A DNA stretch of 64,000 nt from Actinophytocola algeriensis. GTDB taxonomy: Bacteria; Actinomycetota; Actinomycetes; Mycobacteriales; Pseudonocardiaceae. Shown here in pieces: positions 1-8,314 of the stretch. The stretch spans positions 1,115,224 to 1,179,223 of the forward strand of contig NZ_JACHJQ010000002.1 of the NCBI RefSeq assembly GCF_014203735.1, in the 5' to 3' direction. The translations under genes and the position numbers were made by a program. Under the pieces are notes generated by a model. That model saw only the letters and a program-made list of their open reading frames with translations, was not told where the DNA came from and made no database searches. Numbering within the stretch: the stretch's first letter is position 1; the number at the start of each line of letters is the position of its first letter.

Positions 1-1
1 G

Positions 2-493
2 GTCACCGGTGACTCGGCCGGTGGCGGGCTCAGCATCCTGACCATGCTGCACGCCCGCGACCGGGGCCTGCCGGTCGCCGCCGCCGTCATGCCGCTCTCG
101 CCGTGGTTCGACATCGAGAACGGTGGCGAGACCCGCACGACCAACGTGATGACGGACTCCATCTTCGGCGGCGAGACGCCGATGAACCTGGGCTTCCTCT
201 CGCAGATCCTGTTGGGAGAGCACGGCGACCCGACCGACCCGGCCATCAACGCGCTCTACGCCGACCTCTCCGGCCTGCCTCCGGTGTACATCCAGGCAAG
301 CGGCACCGAGATGATTCTCGATGACGGTCTCAGACTGGCCGCGCTCGCGGAGAAGGAGGGCGTGGAGGTCAAGGTCGAGATCTTCGACGGCCAGGAGCAC
401 ACCTGGCAGATGGGGGCCGGCCGGTCACCAGCCGCCGACGAGGCGATCAGGAAGCTGGCCGAGTGGGTGCGCCCCAGGCTCGGTCTTGACTGA
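2..493 (+). CDS. Alpha/beta-hydrolase (HSL-type esterase), 3' part
   Basis: C-terminal part of an esterase/lipase of the hormone-sensitive-lipase type; the start lies before the window. The first codons encode the nucleophile elbow GDSAGG. The catalytic Asp should be in the EMILDDGLRLA stretch and the His in DGQEHTWQ about 30 residues from the end, in the order and spacing of this family (known pattern), so the visible part of the triad is intact. It probably hydrolyses short-chain esters in the cytoplasm; the substrate cannot be told. The stop is TGA at 491-493. Confidence 0.88.
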   Translation, partial: VTGDSAGGGLSILTMLHARDRGLPVAAAVMPLSPWFDIENGGETRTTNVMTDSIFGGETPMNLGFLSQILLGEHGDPTDPAINALYADLSGLPPVYIQASGTEMILDDGLRLAALAEKEGVEVKVEIFDGQEHTWQMGAGRSPAADEAIRKLAEWVRPRLGLD

Positions 494-672
494 CGTCGCA
501 CCCCGAGAACCCCGGGTGCCCGTCCTCGACGCCGTGGACGGGCACCCGGGACCACCTACAAAGAACGGCTCCCTCATCCCGAGACGCTGCGCGAGCTCGT
601 CGTCGAGGCGCGACCGGTGGACGAGGCAGAACGCGCCGGGCGCTGCCAGCCGGGCCAGGTCCCGGCTGAGGG

Positions 673-1608
673 TCAGCCCACCATGGCCAGACCCAGTTCG
701 GCGAGCTGCCTTTCCGTCAGCGGCAGTGTCGGCCGTCCGGCGCCGACCCGGTGCGGGTGCCCGGGATCCTCCCGGTTGGTGGCGAAGTCCGGACTGCCGA
801 AGTTCCGCACCGACAGCGAGTACAGCTGCCCGTCCGGCAGGTAGATCCGCAGGGTCTGGTTCAGCGACGCGAACGGATCGCTCGGCGCCACGTCGTAGAT
901 CTGCAACACCGTCCCGTCCGCCAGCACGTGCCGTTTCGGCGCCTGACAGTTGTACATGTCGTACGCCTGGTCGTCCGCCGCGGTTAGTGGATCACCGGTG
1001 AACCGGCCGAAGGAGAACCTCACGCTGCCGGTGCCCCCGGTGTCGGACACGTCGACGTCGTAGGTGAACGTGTGGCCAGTGTTCGGCCTGGTGGACGGCA
1101 GCTTCGTCTCGCCAAGCAGGCCCACCGTCGCGTCATCGGCCACGGCGGCCAGAGCCTGCCAGACCTGTTGTTGCAGCGCCGACAGGTCGGCGCGGACGCT
1201 GTCCAGGTCACGGTCGGTGAGGTCGGGGATCTCGCACCTGGGCACTGGCTCGGTCGGCCGGCCGGCTGGTGGTGGTGCGGTCGGCGCCGGAGTCCATGTG
1301 GTGTGCGGGGAGTGCGCCGGCAGGTCGGCCCGCGGCCACGGCGCTTCGGTCGGGGACATCCCGGTCGAGGTCGTCCCGGTCGCGGCGACGTTCTGACCGT
1401 CGGAGGGCAGGGCTCCCGCGCTGACGACCACCGTGGCCACACCGGCGACGACTGCGGCCGCCGCCGCCAGCGCAGCGCCGAACTGTTGGCGCCGACGCCG
1501 CCGCCGGCCACGGGCGACCGCGTCGGCCAGCCCGCCGCGGGGCCTTGGCGGGGTCCGTTGCGCCAGTTCGGCCCGCAACGCGGCCCCGAGGTCATCCTCA
1601 TCCCACAT
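673..1608 (-). CDS. Membrane-anchored partner of the upstream SigE-type sigma factor
   Basis: Protein of 311 residues starting MWDEDDLGAALRAEL. An arginine-rich stretch precedes one hydrophobic segment (about residues 40-60), followed by a Pro/Thr-rich linker and an extracytoplasmic domain of about 200 residues with two Cys. Its ATG overlaps the end of the sigma gene by 11 nt, so the two are translationally coupled. Position and topology (short inside part, one TM helix, outside domain) suggest a regulator of the sigma factor, but I see no HxxxCxxC zinc anti-sigma motif. Anti-sigma function is therefore inferred from context only. The reading frame stays open upstream through the sigma gene, but the start at 1608 matches the point where the sequence becomes protein-like. 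Confidence 0.75.
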   Translation of the reverse strand: MWDEDDLGAALRAELAQRTPPRPRGGLADAVARGRRRRRRQQFGAALAAAAAVVAGVATVVVSAGALPSDGQNVAATGTTSTGMSPTEAPWPRADLPAHSPHTTWTPAPTAPPPAGRPTEPVPRCEIPDLTDRDLDSVRADLSALQQQVWQALAAVADDATVGLLGETKLPSTRPNTGHTFTYDVDVSDTGGTGSVRFSFGRFTGDPLTAADDQAYDMYNCQAPKRHVLADGTVLQIYDVAPSDPFASLNQTLRIYLPDGQLYSLSVRNFGSPDFATNREDPGHPHRVGAGRPTLPLTERQLAELGLAMVG

Positions 1609-2122
1609 CTCGCACGCTCCGCTCCGGTGTGTCGGCGTCGCGGTACGCCGCCCGCAACGCCTGTATCCCTCGTGACAGTTGACTTTTGACGGTGCCCGCC
1701 GAGCACCGCAGCACCTGCGCGACCTGCTCGACGGGCAGGTCGTGGACGATGCGCAGCACGAGCGTGGCCCGTTGCCTCGGTGGCACGTCCTGTAGTGCCG
1801 CCAGCAGCGACTGCTGCTCGTCGACGCGTGCCAGGTCCCTCGAGTGGTCCGACCGCTCGGGCGTCTCGGCGACCAGGTGTTCCTTCGCGCGGCCCCGCCG
1901 CCTGGCGTCGAGGAAGAGCCGGACGAGGGTGGTGCGCAGGTAGCCGTCCGCGTTGCCGCCGGCCACGCGTGACCATTTCGGGTACAGCCGGACGAAGCTT
2001 CCCTGGGCCAGTTCCTCCGCCTCGACCCAGTCACCGCACAGCGCGTACGCGGTGCGCAGCGCCCCGTCAAACCGCGCCGCGTAGAAGTCGGCGAAGTCTT
2101 CATCTGAACCGGCCACCGGCAT
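1598..2122 (-). CDS. SigE-family (ECF) RNA polymerase sigma factor
   Basis: Sigma-70 factor of 174 residues with only regions 2 and 4, the size of the SigE family. Region 2 is at about 5-75 (FADFYAARFDGALRTAYALC, then AEELAQGSFVRLYPKW). Region 4 is at about 105-160 (LPVEQVAQVLRCSAGTVKSQ, the -35-binding helix-turn-helix). It would direct RNA polymerase to a small stress or envelope regulon. The downstream gene overlaps its end and encodes a single-pass membrane protein that probably controls it. No conserved autoregulatory promoter could be picked out upstream. Confidence 0.92.
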   Translation of the reverse strand: MPVAGSDEDFADFYAARFDGALRTAYALCGDWVEAEELAQGSFVRLYPKWSRVAGGNADGYLRTTLVRLFLDARRRGRAKEHLVAETPERSDHSRDLARVDEQQSLLAALQDVPPRQRATLVLRIVHDLPVEQVAQVLRCSAGTVKSQLSRGIQALRAAYRDADTPERSVRDVG

Positions 2123-2264
2123 CCTTCCGCAGATCTTGGACGGGATAAGAACGCAGTCGGCCCATGGGAGGTTGCACGCGCCATGGCTTCGCCCGTCCCG
2201 GCGAGGGTGTACGCCGCTACGCCTCGGCGCCTACCGGAGTTGCTAAGCTGGTTGACGGTCCTCC

Positions 2265-2530
2265 ATGCCCGTTCCCACACGGCTTGTCGCCGTTCTGCGC
2301 CCGGACGCGATCAGCGGATCCCAACTGATCGGCGCCGCGATCACAGCTCTGGTCTGGGCGAACTCGCTCTGGTCCGGCTCCTAGGAGGCTCTACGCTCGT
2401 TCACAGTCGGCCCTGCCGTGCTCCACCTGGATCCCCGCGCGCACCTCAACCCGCAGCTCAGCTGGGCCGACATCACGAGAATCGGCGTCCTCGGCGATCG
2501 GCTTCACCGTCTCATCGAGCGCCGGCGTGA
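2265..2530 (+). pseudogene. nhaA: Relic of a Na+/H+ antiporter (NhaA family)
   Basis: Two short pieces of an NhaA-like protein remain. From ATG 2265 the frame reads RLVAVLRPDAISG and LVWANSLWSGS, then stops at TAG 2382. This matches the NhaA N-terminus around its conserved VWANSPW. About 30 nt later a second frame gives LHLDPRAHLNPQLSWADITR followed by RIGVLG, and after a one-base shift IGFTVSS. This corresponds to the late LSWAD-xxx-GIGFTVSLLI region. Roughly 300 residues between the two pieces are gone, so the gene is dead by internal deletion plus frameshift. The assignment rests on remembered family motifs. Confidence 0.6.
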
Positions 2531-2582
2531 CCAGACGGCGAGAGCCACCACTCCGGGACCGCGCCGGTAGACGGTGCACGGT

Positions 2583-3551
2583 TTACGTGCATCCCGGTTG
2601 ATCAGCGAGCCACGTCGTCGCGGCGGCCACGTCCGCACCAGTGCGGGGGGACGCCGGCACGTCCGGTTCGATCGGTGTTCCGTATCGGCGTCCGGTCCGG
2701 TCGGCCATGGTCGCGACGGTGAGTACCAGTATGGCGCCATCGGAGAGCTCGTACGGCTCGTTGGCGGTGGATAATCCGGCGGTGCGCAGGCCGAAGGTGC
2801 GCACTCTGTCCAGTCCGAGGAACGACACGAGCGTTCCTTCCCCGGCGCTTCCCGTGTACTGGGACGTGAGCACGGCGACCGGCGGTGCCGGCCTGGTCAG
2901 TCGCACCGGGTTCGTGCCCACCACCTGCCCGCCCAGCACCACGTCGTCGCCACGGATCTCCCAGTGCACGCTACGGCCGTCCGGTCCAACGAACGACCCG
3001 AGTCGTCCGTCACCGAGCAGTGGCGCGAGGACCGTCAGCATCGGCCACATGTTCCCGCCCTCATCTGCTCTCAGATCGACCAGCCACCCGCACGGTGCTG
3101 CCGCGTCCAGTGTCCGGACCGCCGCCTGCCCCGCCGACACATACCGCTCTTCACCAGCCTGATCCGCCTGGATACCGGGGATCGTGATCTGTGCGAACCG
3201 GCCGTACAGCAGTTCCCCTTCCGGTACGGGAATCCGGGCCGCAGGCGGTGGCACGGCTTCGCCCGGCGGGATCAACCTGGTGTGGCGATTGCCGATCGTG
3301 GCGATCGCGCCACGGATCGCGCTGTAGGTGTCCGCCGGTTCGCTGGCGTCCCGCGCCATCTCGAACGCGTCGCCGCGGATCTTCCGCCAGTCCACGGTGT
3401 ACCGGTCCAACGCCTTGTCCTGCAACAGGGTCAGCGCGCTTTCGAGGTAGTCGTAGGCGGCATGGGACATCGGTACACCGCGGGCGGTCGCGTCACCACC
3501 AACCCCCAGCAGCAGCACGACCACTGCGAGAGCGCCAACCATCCTTCGCAT
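2583..3551 (-). CDS. Secreted S41-family (C-terminal processing) peptidase-like protein
   Basis: Protein of 322 residues. The first 24 residues are a signal peptide (hydrophobic VGALAVVVLLLGVGGDATA). The next region carries the NRHTRL turn common in S41 proteins. LTSQYTGSAGEGTLVSFLGL contains the Ser-centred catalytic motif (SAGE) of tail-specific proteases, and RTAGLSTANEPYELSDGAIL matches the downstream strand region. No PDZ domain is obvious, so it resembles the short actinobacterial S41 branch rather than CtpA. It should act outside the membrane. The catalytic Lys cannot be placed with certainty. Confidence 0.82.
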   Translation of the reverse strand: MRRMVGALAVVVLLLGVGGDATARGVPMSHAAYDYLESALTLLQDKALDRYTVDWRKIRGDAFEMARDASEPADTYSAIRGAIATIGNRHTRLIPPGEAVPPPAARIPVPEGELLYGRFAQITIPGIQADQAGEERYVSAGQAAVRTLDAAAPCGWLVDLRADEGGNMWPMLTVLAPLLGDGRLGSFVGPDGRSVHWEIRGDDVVLGGQVVGTNPVRLTRPAPPVAVLTSQYTGSAGEGTLVSFLGLDRVRTFGLRTAGLSTANEPYELSDGAILVLTVATMADRTGRRYGTPIEPDVPASPRTGADVAAATTWLADQPGCT

Positions 3552-3730
3552 ACCGCTACCTTGCCATCACCTGGCATCGTGACACGCCCATCGACGTGCT
3601 CCTTCGGGTTCGACCACCTCTGCCGCGGTCAACGCCGGGAGGGTGTCCCGTGGGCAATGACTAGATCTAGCCCATCCGTGGGACGCGATCTATCCGTGGG
3701 AGCCGATCGACGACCCCGGTTGCCTTGCCA

Positions 3731-3775
3731 AAGGGCACCTTCCTCCCCATGCCGTCATGGGGGGAAGATGCCCTT
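3731..3775 (-). terminator. Hairpin terminator of the subtilase gene
   Basis: A 20-bp stem with few mismatches (AAGGGCACCTTCCTCCCCAT against the complement of ATGGGGGGAAGATGCCCTT) and a very short loop begins 8 nt after the stop codon of the subtilase. There is no long T tract, as is usual in actinomycetes. Confidence 0.75.
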
Positions 3776-3782
3776 CGCCGCG

Positions 3783-6700
3783 TCAGGTCAGTGCGTAGGC
3801 GCGGATGATGGTGTGTTTGGCGGTGTTCCCGGCCGGGTCGTCGATCGATGCCCGCAGGGACACGAACTCCGCGTTCCCGGGGTGCTCGACCGTGATCCAC
3901 GTCCGGCCGTGCTTGTTGTGCACCGGCACCTGCTGCCAGGTCGTCCCGTCGTCGAAGGACACCTCGACGGCCGCGGTGTTCACCCGGCCCGGTTCCTGGA
4001 CGCCGTTGCGCTGCACATCGACCGGAATCCGCAACGACTCGCCTGCCGGTGCGGAGTTGTGGTCGTCCAGCTTCGGTGCGAACCGCACCGCCAGGAGTGG
4101 CAGTGCCGCACTGTCTTCGACGTGACCGGACCGGAAGGTCCATTCGGCGGTGACCGAAGTGGACAACCGGGCGTACTCGCTCCGGTCGACGTTGACGCGC
4201 ATCGTGTACTCACGCGTCTCCGGCGGCAGCTCGGCGATCAAGGACCCGTAATAGGAGGTCTCGGCGATGACCTCGCCGTCGGTGAGCAGCTGCATCGAGC
4301 CGCGTTCGCCGGTCGGGCTTGCCCACCGGGTCAACGACTGGTCCCCCACCATCGGTGGCTGTGCCGCGACCACGTCACCGGTTCGTTCGGCGACCTCACC
4401 CGGATTTTCCGTGAAGTACGGGAAGGAAGGCCCGTATGGACCGGCATTCCACCGTTCCCTGGTGACCGTTCCCTTCCGGTACACCTTGCCCTCCCGTTCG
4501 CTGAGGAGCAACGCGAACAGGGTGTCGTCCTTCCGTAATTCCGCGAACCAGTCGAACCACGGGACGTCCGGGGTGTAGTACTCGGTCAGCGTGAACGGCA
4601 GTTCGGTTTGGACCATCCCGCGTTCCCCGAACGCACCGGGGGTGTCGGCCGCGAAGGTGGACAGGACCTTCGCGAGATCCCGGTCGGCGTAGCGCCGTGT
4701 CAGGTCGGCCGGCACGCGCCCGGTGTCCGTCCACTGGATGTTGTACCGGTACGGGCTGTTCCGGTAGCCACCGCCGCCATCGGGTTCGGCGAGCTCGGCG
4801 CGCACCGTCATCGCGAAGTCCGCGCCCGCGGTGGTGGTCGACGGGCGCGTCGAGTAGCCGTGGTTGAAGTACCTGGGCTGCCACGCATAGGTGCCCGAGC
4901 CCCATGCCACCTTGCGCTCGTACTTCAGGTACACCGCGCCTTCGTCGGCGTCCGGGTCGGCCACCTTGACGTCGACCTGCTCGGTCTCGCGGGCGTCGAA
5001 CACGAACTCCATGTCCCGGTCGATCACCAGGTTCGGTTCCTGGAAGTCGGCGAACAGCGGCCGCAACTCGTCGTCGGTTTCGCTGTACACCGTGGTGTCG
5101 AGGTAGTACGTGCCCTTCGGCACCCGGATGGTGCCGCCACCCGGTGCACCGCCGTGCGTGTAGGTGCGGGGGTTCACCACGTCGACGAGCGCGGTTCCGT
5201 AGCGCTGCGCGGGATTCCCGTGGTGGTCGATGAACCGCACGGTCAGGTCGTAGCTCTCGGGCTCCTTGGCCACGGTCAGCGGCGTCGTCACCGCCCGCCC
5301 GCCGCTGGTGGCGGTGATCGTGCCGGTGTACCGGCCGTCCGGAGTGTCCACAGTGGTGTCGATCGTGACCGTCACCCTGGCGGTGCCGTCGGCGGGCACC
5401 GTGACCTGTGCCGGTTCCACGGTGACCATCTCCGCTGGTGCGGCACCTTCCGGTCCGGTCATCGCGGCCGCGAGGTCCAGGGTCACGGCGTCGGGGCCGG
5501 AGTTCGCGTAGGTCAGGGTCTTGACGGCAGGCTCGTCGTCGTGGTGCGGCCACTTGGCGAGCCCGTAGCTCAGGCCGGCGGGGACACTCACCACGGTGCT
5601 GCCCACCGCGGCGGCGACGTCGACGCGCCCGGTGCCCTGTTCGAACAGCGACAGGTCCGGGTTGGGTCGGGCGCTGCCCATCAGCGTTGCCTTGAGTCGC
5701 ACCGGGTCCCAGTCCGGGTGCTGCGCCGCCAGGATCGCGGCGGCGCCCGCGACGTGCGGGGTGGCCATCGACGTTCCGGACAGCGACATGTAGCCCTCGC
5801 CGACCGGCTCACCGAGGGTGCTGCCCTCCGCTCGTGCCGCCACGATGCCCACGCCGGGCGCGGTGATCTCCGGCTTGATCGCACCGTCCCCGGCGCGTGG
5901 GCCGCGGTTGGAGAACTCGGCCAGCCGATCGAAGCCGTCGACCGCGCCGACGGCCAACGCGGCGTCCGCCGACGCCGGACTGCTCACCGCCTCGTCGAGC
6001 CCGTCGTTGCCCGCGGCCGCCACGAACAGCGTCCCGGTCTCCTCGGTGAGCCGGTTCACCGCCGCCGACAACGGGTCCGTGCCGTCGGTCGGGACGTTGC
6101 CCAGGCTCAGGTTGACGACGTCGGCGCCGCTGGTCGCGGCCCATTCCATACCGGCGATGATCCACGACTCGTAGCCGTAGCCGTTGTCGTCGAGCACCTT
6201 GCCGTTGAGCAGCTTGGCGTCCGGCGCGACGCCCCGGTACGTGTCCCCGGAGCCGGTGATGATCGACGCGAGGTGTGTGCCGTGACCGTGCACGTCGCCA
6301 GGGCCCTCGCTGCGCTCCTCGGCGAAGTTCTGCTCGGCGACGACGGCGTCCGACAGGTCCGGGTGCGTGGTGTCGATGCCGGTGTCCAGCACCGCGACCG
6401 TCGCTCCCGCGCCCGTGAACCCGCCTGCCCACGCCTCCGGCGCGCCGATCTGCCGGACGCTCTCGTCCAACGACGCGCGTACGGGAGCATCCAGCCACAC
6501 CCGGTCCACCGACCCGCGCGCGTTCTTCCAGAACGTAGGACTCTTGTCGGCGCGCACGGCGGCCGCGTCGATACCGGGCAGGTCGTCGACGGTCTTCGCG
6601 CCTGCCACTCTGGCGCGGGTCTTGTCCTTGAAGCCCACGATCAGCGGCAGGTCACCGCGCCGCGTGTCGTCGTAGCCTGCCTCGACCAGCCCGGTCACGT

Positions 6701-7028
6701 CGAACAGCCGCCCGTCGAGCTTGCCGGACAGGACATCAGCCGCCACGTCCACCGGCAGCACGTGCACGTCGCCGTCCGGTTCGATCCTGGTCTTGAAGCT
6801 GACCCGCTCCCGCCCCGGCGCGGGCCGGACCCGCACCCGCTCCGGACCGCCCATGGTCACGATGTCGCCGGTCAACAACGTGACCGTGTGGATGTCCGGC
6901 GTCCCTGCACCCGGAGTCCGTTGCTGCGCCTCGGTCTCCGGGTGCAGGGCCAGCACCGTGCTCGCGGCCACCGCCGCCCCGGTCAGTACGGCGGCGGCAC
7001 GCTGCCGGCCGGCTCTCCTACGAAACAT
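3783..7028 (-). CDS. Large secreted subtilisin-like serine protease (S8)
   Basis: Protein of 1081 residues: signal peptide (about 1-35), propeptide (to about 190), S8 catalytic domain (about 195-480), then a long C-terminal region with beta-sandwich repeats. The triad is visible: Asp215 in VAVLDTGID, His249 in HGHGTH, Ser420 in GTSMATPHVAG, with the oxyanion Asn341 in AAAGND. It is a degradative exoprotease of the type common in Streptomyces and Pseudonocardiaceae. The C-terminal domains (VTLDLAAAMTGPEG, VTVTIDTTVDTPDGRYTGTI) look Fn3-like and may bind substrate. A strong hairpin follows the stop codon. Very long open frames on the opposite strand here are shadows of this gene. Confidence 0.96.
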   Translation of the reverse strand: MFRRRAGRQRAAAVLTGAAVAASTVLALHPETEAQQRTPGAGTPDIHTVTLLTGDIVTMGGPERVRVRPAPGRERVSFKTRIEPDGDVHVLPVDVAADVLSGKLDGRLFDVTGLVEAGYDDTRRGDLPLIVGFKDKTRARVAGAKTVDDLPGIDAAAVRADKSPTFWKNARGSVDRVWLDAPVRASLDESVRQIGAPEAWAGGFTGAGATVAVLDTGIDTTHPDLSDAVVAEQNFAEERSEGPGDVHGHGTHLASIITGSGDTYRGVAPDAKLLNGKVLDDNGYGYESWIIAGMEWAATSGADVVNLSLGNVPTDGTDPLSAAVNRLTEETGTLFVAAAGNDGLDEAVSSPASADAALAVGAVDGFDRLAEFSNRGPRAGDGAIKPEITAPGVGIVAARAEGSTLGEPVGEGYMSLSGTSMATPHVAGAAAILAAQHPDWDPVRLKATLMGSARPNPDLSLFEQGTGRVDVAAAVGSTVVSVPAGLSYGLAKWPHHDDEPAVKTLTYANSGPDAVTLDLAAAMTGPEGAAPAEMVTVEPAQVTVPADGTARVTVTIDTTVDTPDGRYTGTITATSGGRAVTTPLTVAKEPESYDLTVRFIDHHGNPAQRYGTALVDVVNPRTYTHGGAPGGGTIRVPKGTYYLDTTVYSETDDELRPLFADFQEPNLVIDRDMEFVFDARETEQVDVKVADPDADEGAVYLKYERKVAWGSGTYAWQPRYFNHGYSTRPSTTTAGADFAMTVRAELAEPDGGGGYRNSPYRYNIQWTDTGRVPADLTRRYADRDLAKVLSTFAADTPGAFGERGMVQTELPFTLTEYYTPDVPWFDWFAELRKDDTLFALLLSEREGKVYRKGTVTRERWNAGPYGPSFPYFTENPGEVAERTGDVVAAQPPMVGDQSLTRWASPTGERGSMQLLTDGEVIAETSYYGSLIAELPPETREYTMRVNVDRSEYARLSTSVTAEWTFRSGHVEDSAALPLLAVRFAPKLDDHNSAPAGESLRIPVDVQRNGVQEPGRVNTAAVEVSFDDGTTWQQVPVHNKHGRTWITVEHPGNAEFVSLRASIDDPAGNTAKHTIIRAYALT

Positions 7029-7328
7029 CTGCCCTCCACGGTCGCCGGTGGTCTGAACACCACCTGTCGGCCGTTAGTACTCCGCGAGGGCCGATTTGGT
7101 TGGCCGGGTTCAGTGCCCGGTCGATGGCGCGACCGGATGCCCGGGGCGTGGCCGGACGCGGCTGCCTCGTGGGCACCGACAGGACCGGCGGTGAGGTGGC
7201 GGGATGAGCTTCCGTGTCGACTATGGCCCGTACAACCGCGGTGCTCCGTGGAGTTCCGAAGGCACCTCGTTGGGGTCGACCTCGGCCCGCGCTCACTCAT
7301 CGAACTGGGAGTGGATCGTGCGTCGTCG
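7029..7328. other. Intergenic, promoter side of the subtilase
   Basis: About 300 nt between the CAP-protein stop and the subtilase start. It should hold the subtilase promoter. I see no further gene and no clear operator. Confidence 0.5.
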
Positions 7329-7793
7329 TCAACGGCGGGTGCCGAAGTCCTGGGTCCAGTACGGCACGCCCTCTGCGTTCACCACGTGGCCGACGCCGAT
7401 CTCGGACAGACCGCAGTCAAGGATGTTGGCCCGGTGGCCGGAACTCCGCATCCACGCGTCGACGACCGCCTTCGGGCTCGGCTGGCCGTAGGCCACGTTC
7501 TCCGCCCACTTCTTCGCCGGATAACCGGACTGTGTGATCCGGTCCCCGGGATCGGAGCCGTTCGTGCCCTGGTGGGACATGTGGTCATGCGCAGCCATGT
7601 CACGGCTGTGGCCGCGTGCCGCCGTCCGCAGTGCACCGTTCTCCGCGAGACCGGCGCATCCCTTCGCCGTGCGATGTTCGTTCGTCAACGCGATGACCTG
7701 TTGTTCATAGCTCGGCTCGGCCTGTGCCGCGCCCGTCACACCGCAGAGACCCAGTGCCGCCGACATGGCGACGGTGGTGAGTGCGTTCTTCAT
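7329..7793 (-). CDS. Secreted CAP/SCP-domain protein
   Basis: Protein of 154 residues with a signal peptide (MKNALTTVAMSAALGLCGVT, cleavage near AQA-EP) and one CAP domain. Visible family motifs are LTNEHRTAKGCAGL, ARGHSRDMAAHDHMSHQG with the metal-site His residues, ITQSGYPAKKWAENVAYG, and SSGHRANILDCGLSEIGVGH. Two Cys probably form a disulfide. Bacterial CAP proteins are extracellular; their biochemical role is mostly unknown (lipid binding or protease-like). AGACGAGCAG just before the start is only a weak ribosome site. Confidence 0.92.
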   Translation of the reverse strand: MKNALTTVAMSAALGLCGVTGAAQAEPSYEQQVIALTNEHRTAKGCAGLAENGALRTAARGHSRDMAAHDHMSHQGTNGSDPGDRITQSGYPAKKWAENVAYGQPSPKAVVDAWMRSSGHRANILDCGLSEIGVGHVVNAEGVPYWTQDFGTRR

Positions 7794-8314
7794 CTGCTCG
7801 TCTCCTTGTCATCTCGACCGGCTAAGGCGTACCCGGGACAAGCAGGACTTCTCACCATGCCCCTGTTTGTCAGACCATTGGGCGACATGCGCATAACCGC
7901 CGGTCGCCACCACCCCGCACGGGCGTCGACCTTCTTCCGGGACCGCGACCGCACTCCCTCGGTCGTGAGCTCCACGACGTCCGCGCCATAACGCACAGTG
8001 GCCGGCCGAGGCGAGTGCCAGCCGATGTGACACAGCCTCCAACATCGGCTTCCGCTGCGCCGACGACACTCCTGACACGGCCGTGCGCTGGCGACGACCG
8101 AGGCTTGGTGCTGACACTCGACCGACCGGCACCCCCGACACCATCGGGATGGTCCCGTTTTCCCGTACCGCGGTCTCTCTCGCCGTGCGCGGGCAACCGC
8201 TGGCGCACGTGCTCCACTCCTTCTTCGAGACCTGGTGGACGCACGGCCGGGAACCGAGCCGCGCGGCGCGGGTGGGTGTGACGAGATCGATTAGCCGGCC
8301 GGGAGTGTGGGTAC
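7794..8314. other. Intergenic region between divergent CAP and MFS genes
   Basis: 520 nt holding the promoters of two divergent genes. The short open frames here have no protein-like composition and no recognisable motif. I see no RNA gene or relic. Confidence 0.5.

Noticed and set aside
673-2280. 535-residue fusion reading of the sigma partner gene
   Set aside because: The upstream part is the shadow of the sigma factor gene in another frame; real similarity and composition begin at 1608.
4608-7991. 1127-codon open frame on the plus strand
   Set aside because: It lies antisense to the subtilase, whose motifs and signal peptide are clear. The plus-strand product is Arg/His/Gly/Val-rich without motifs, a typical high-GC shadow frame.
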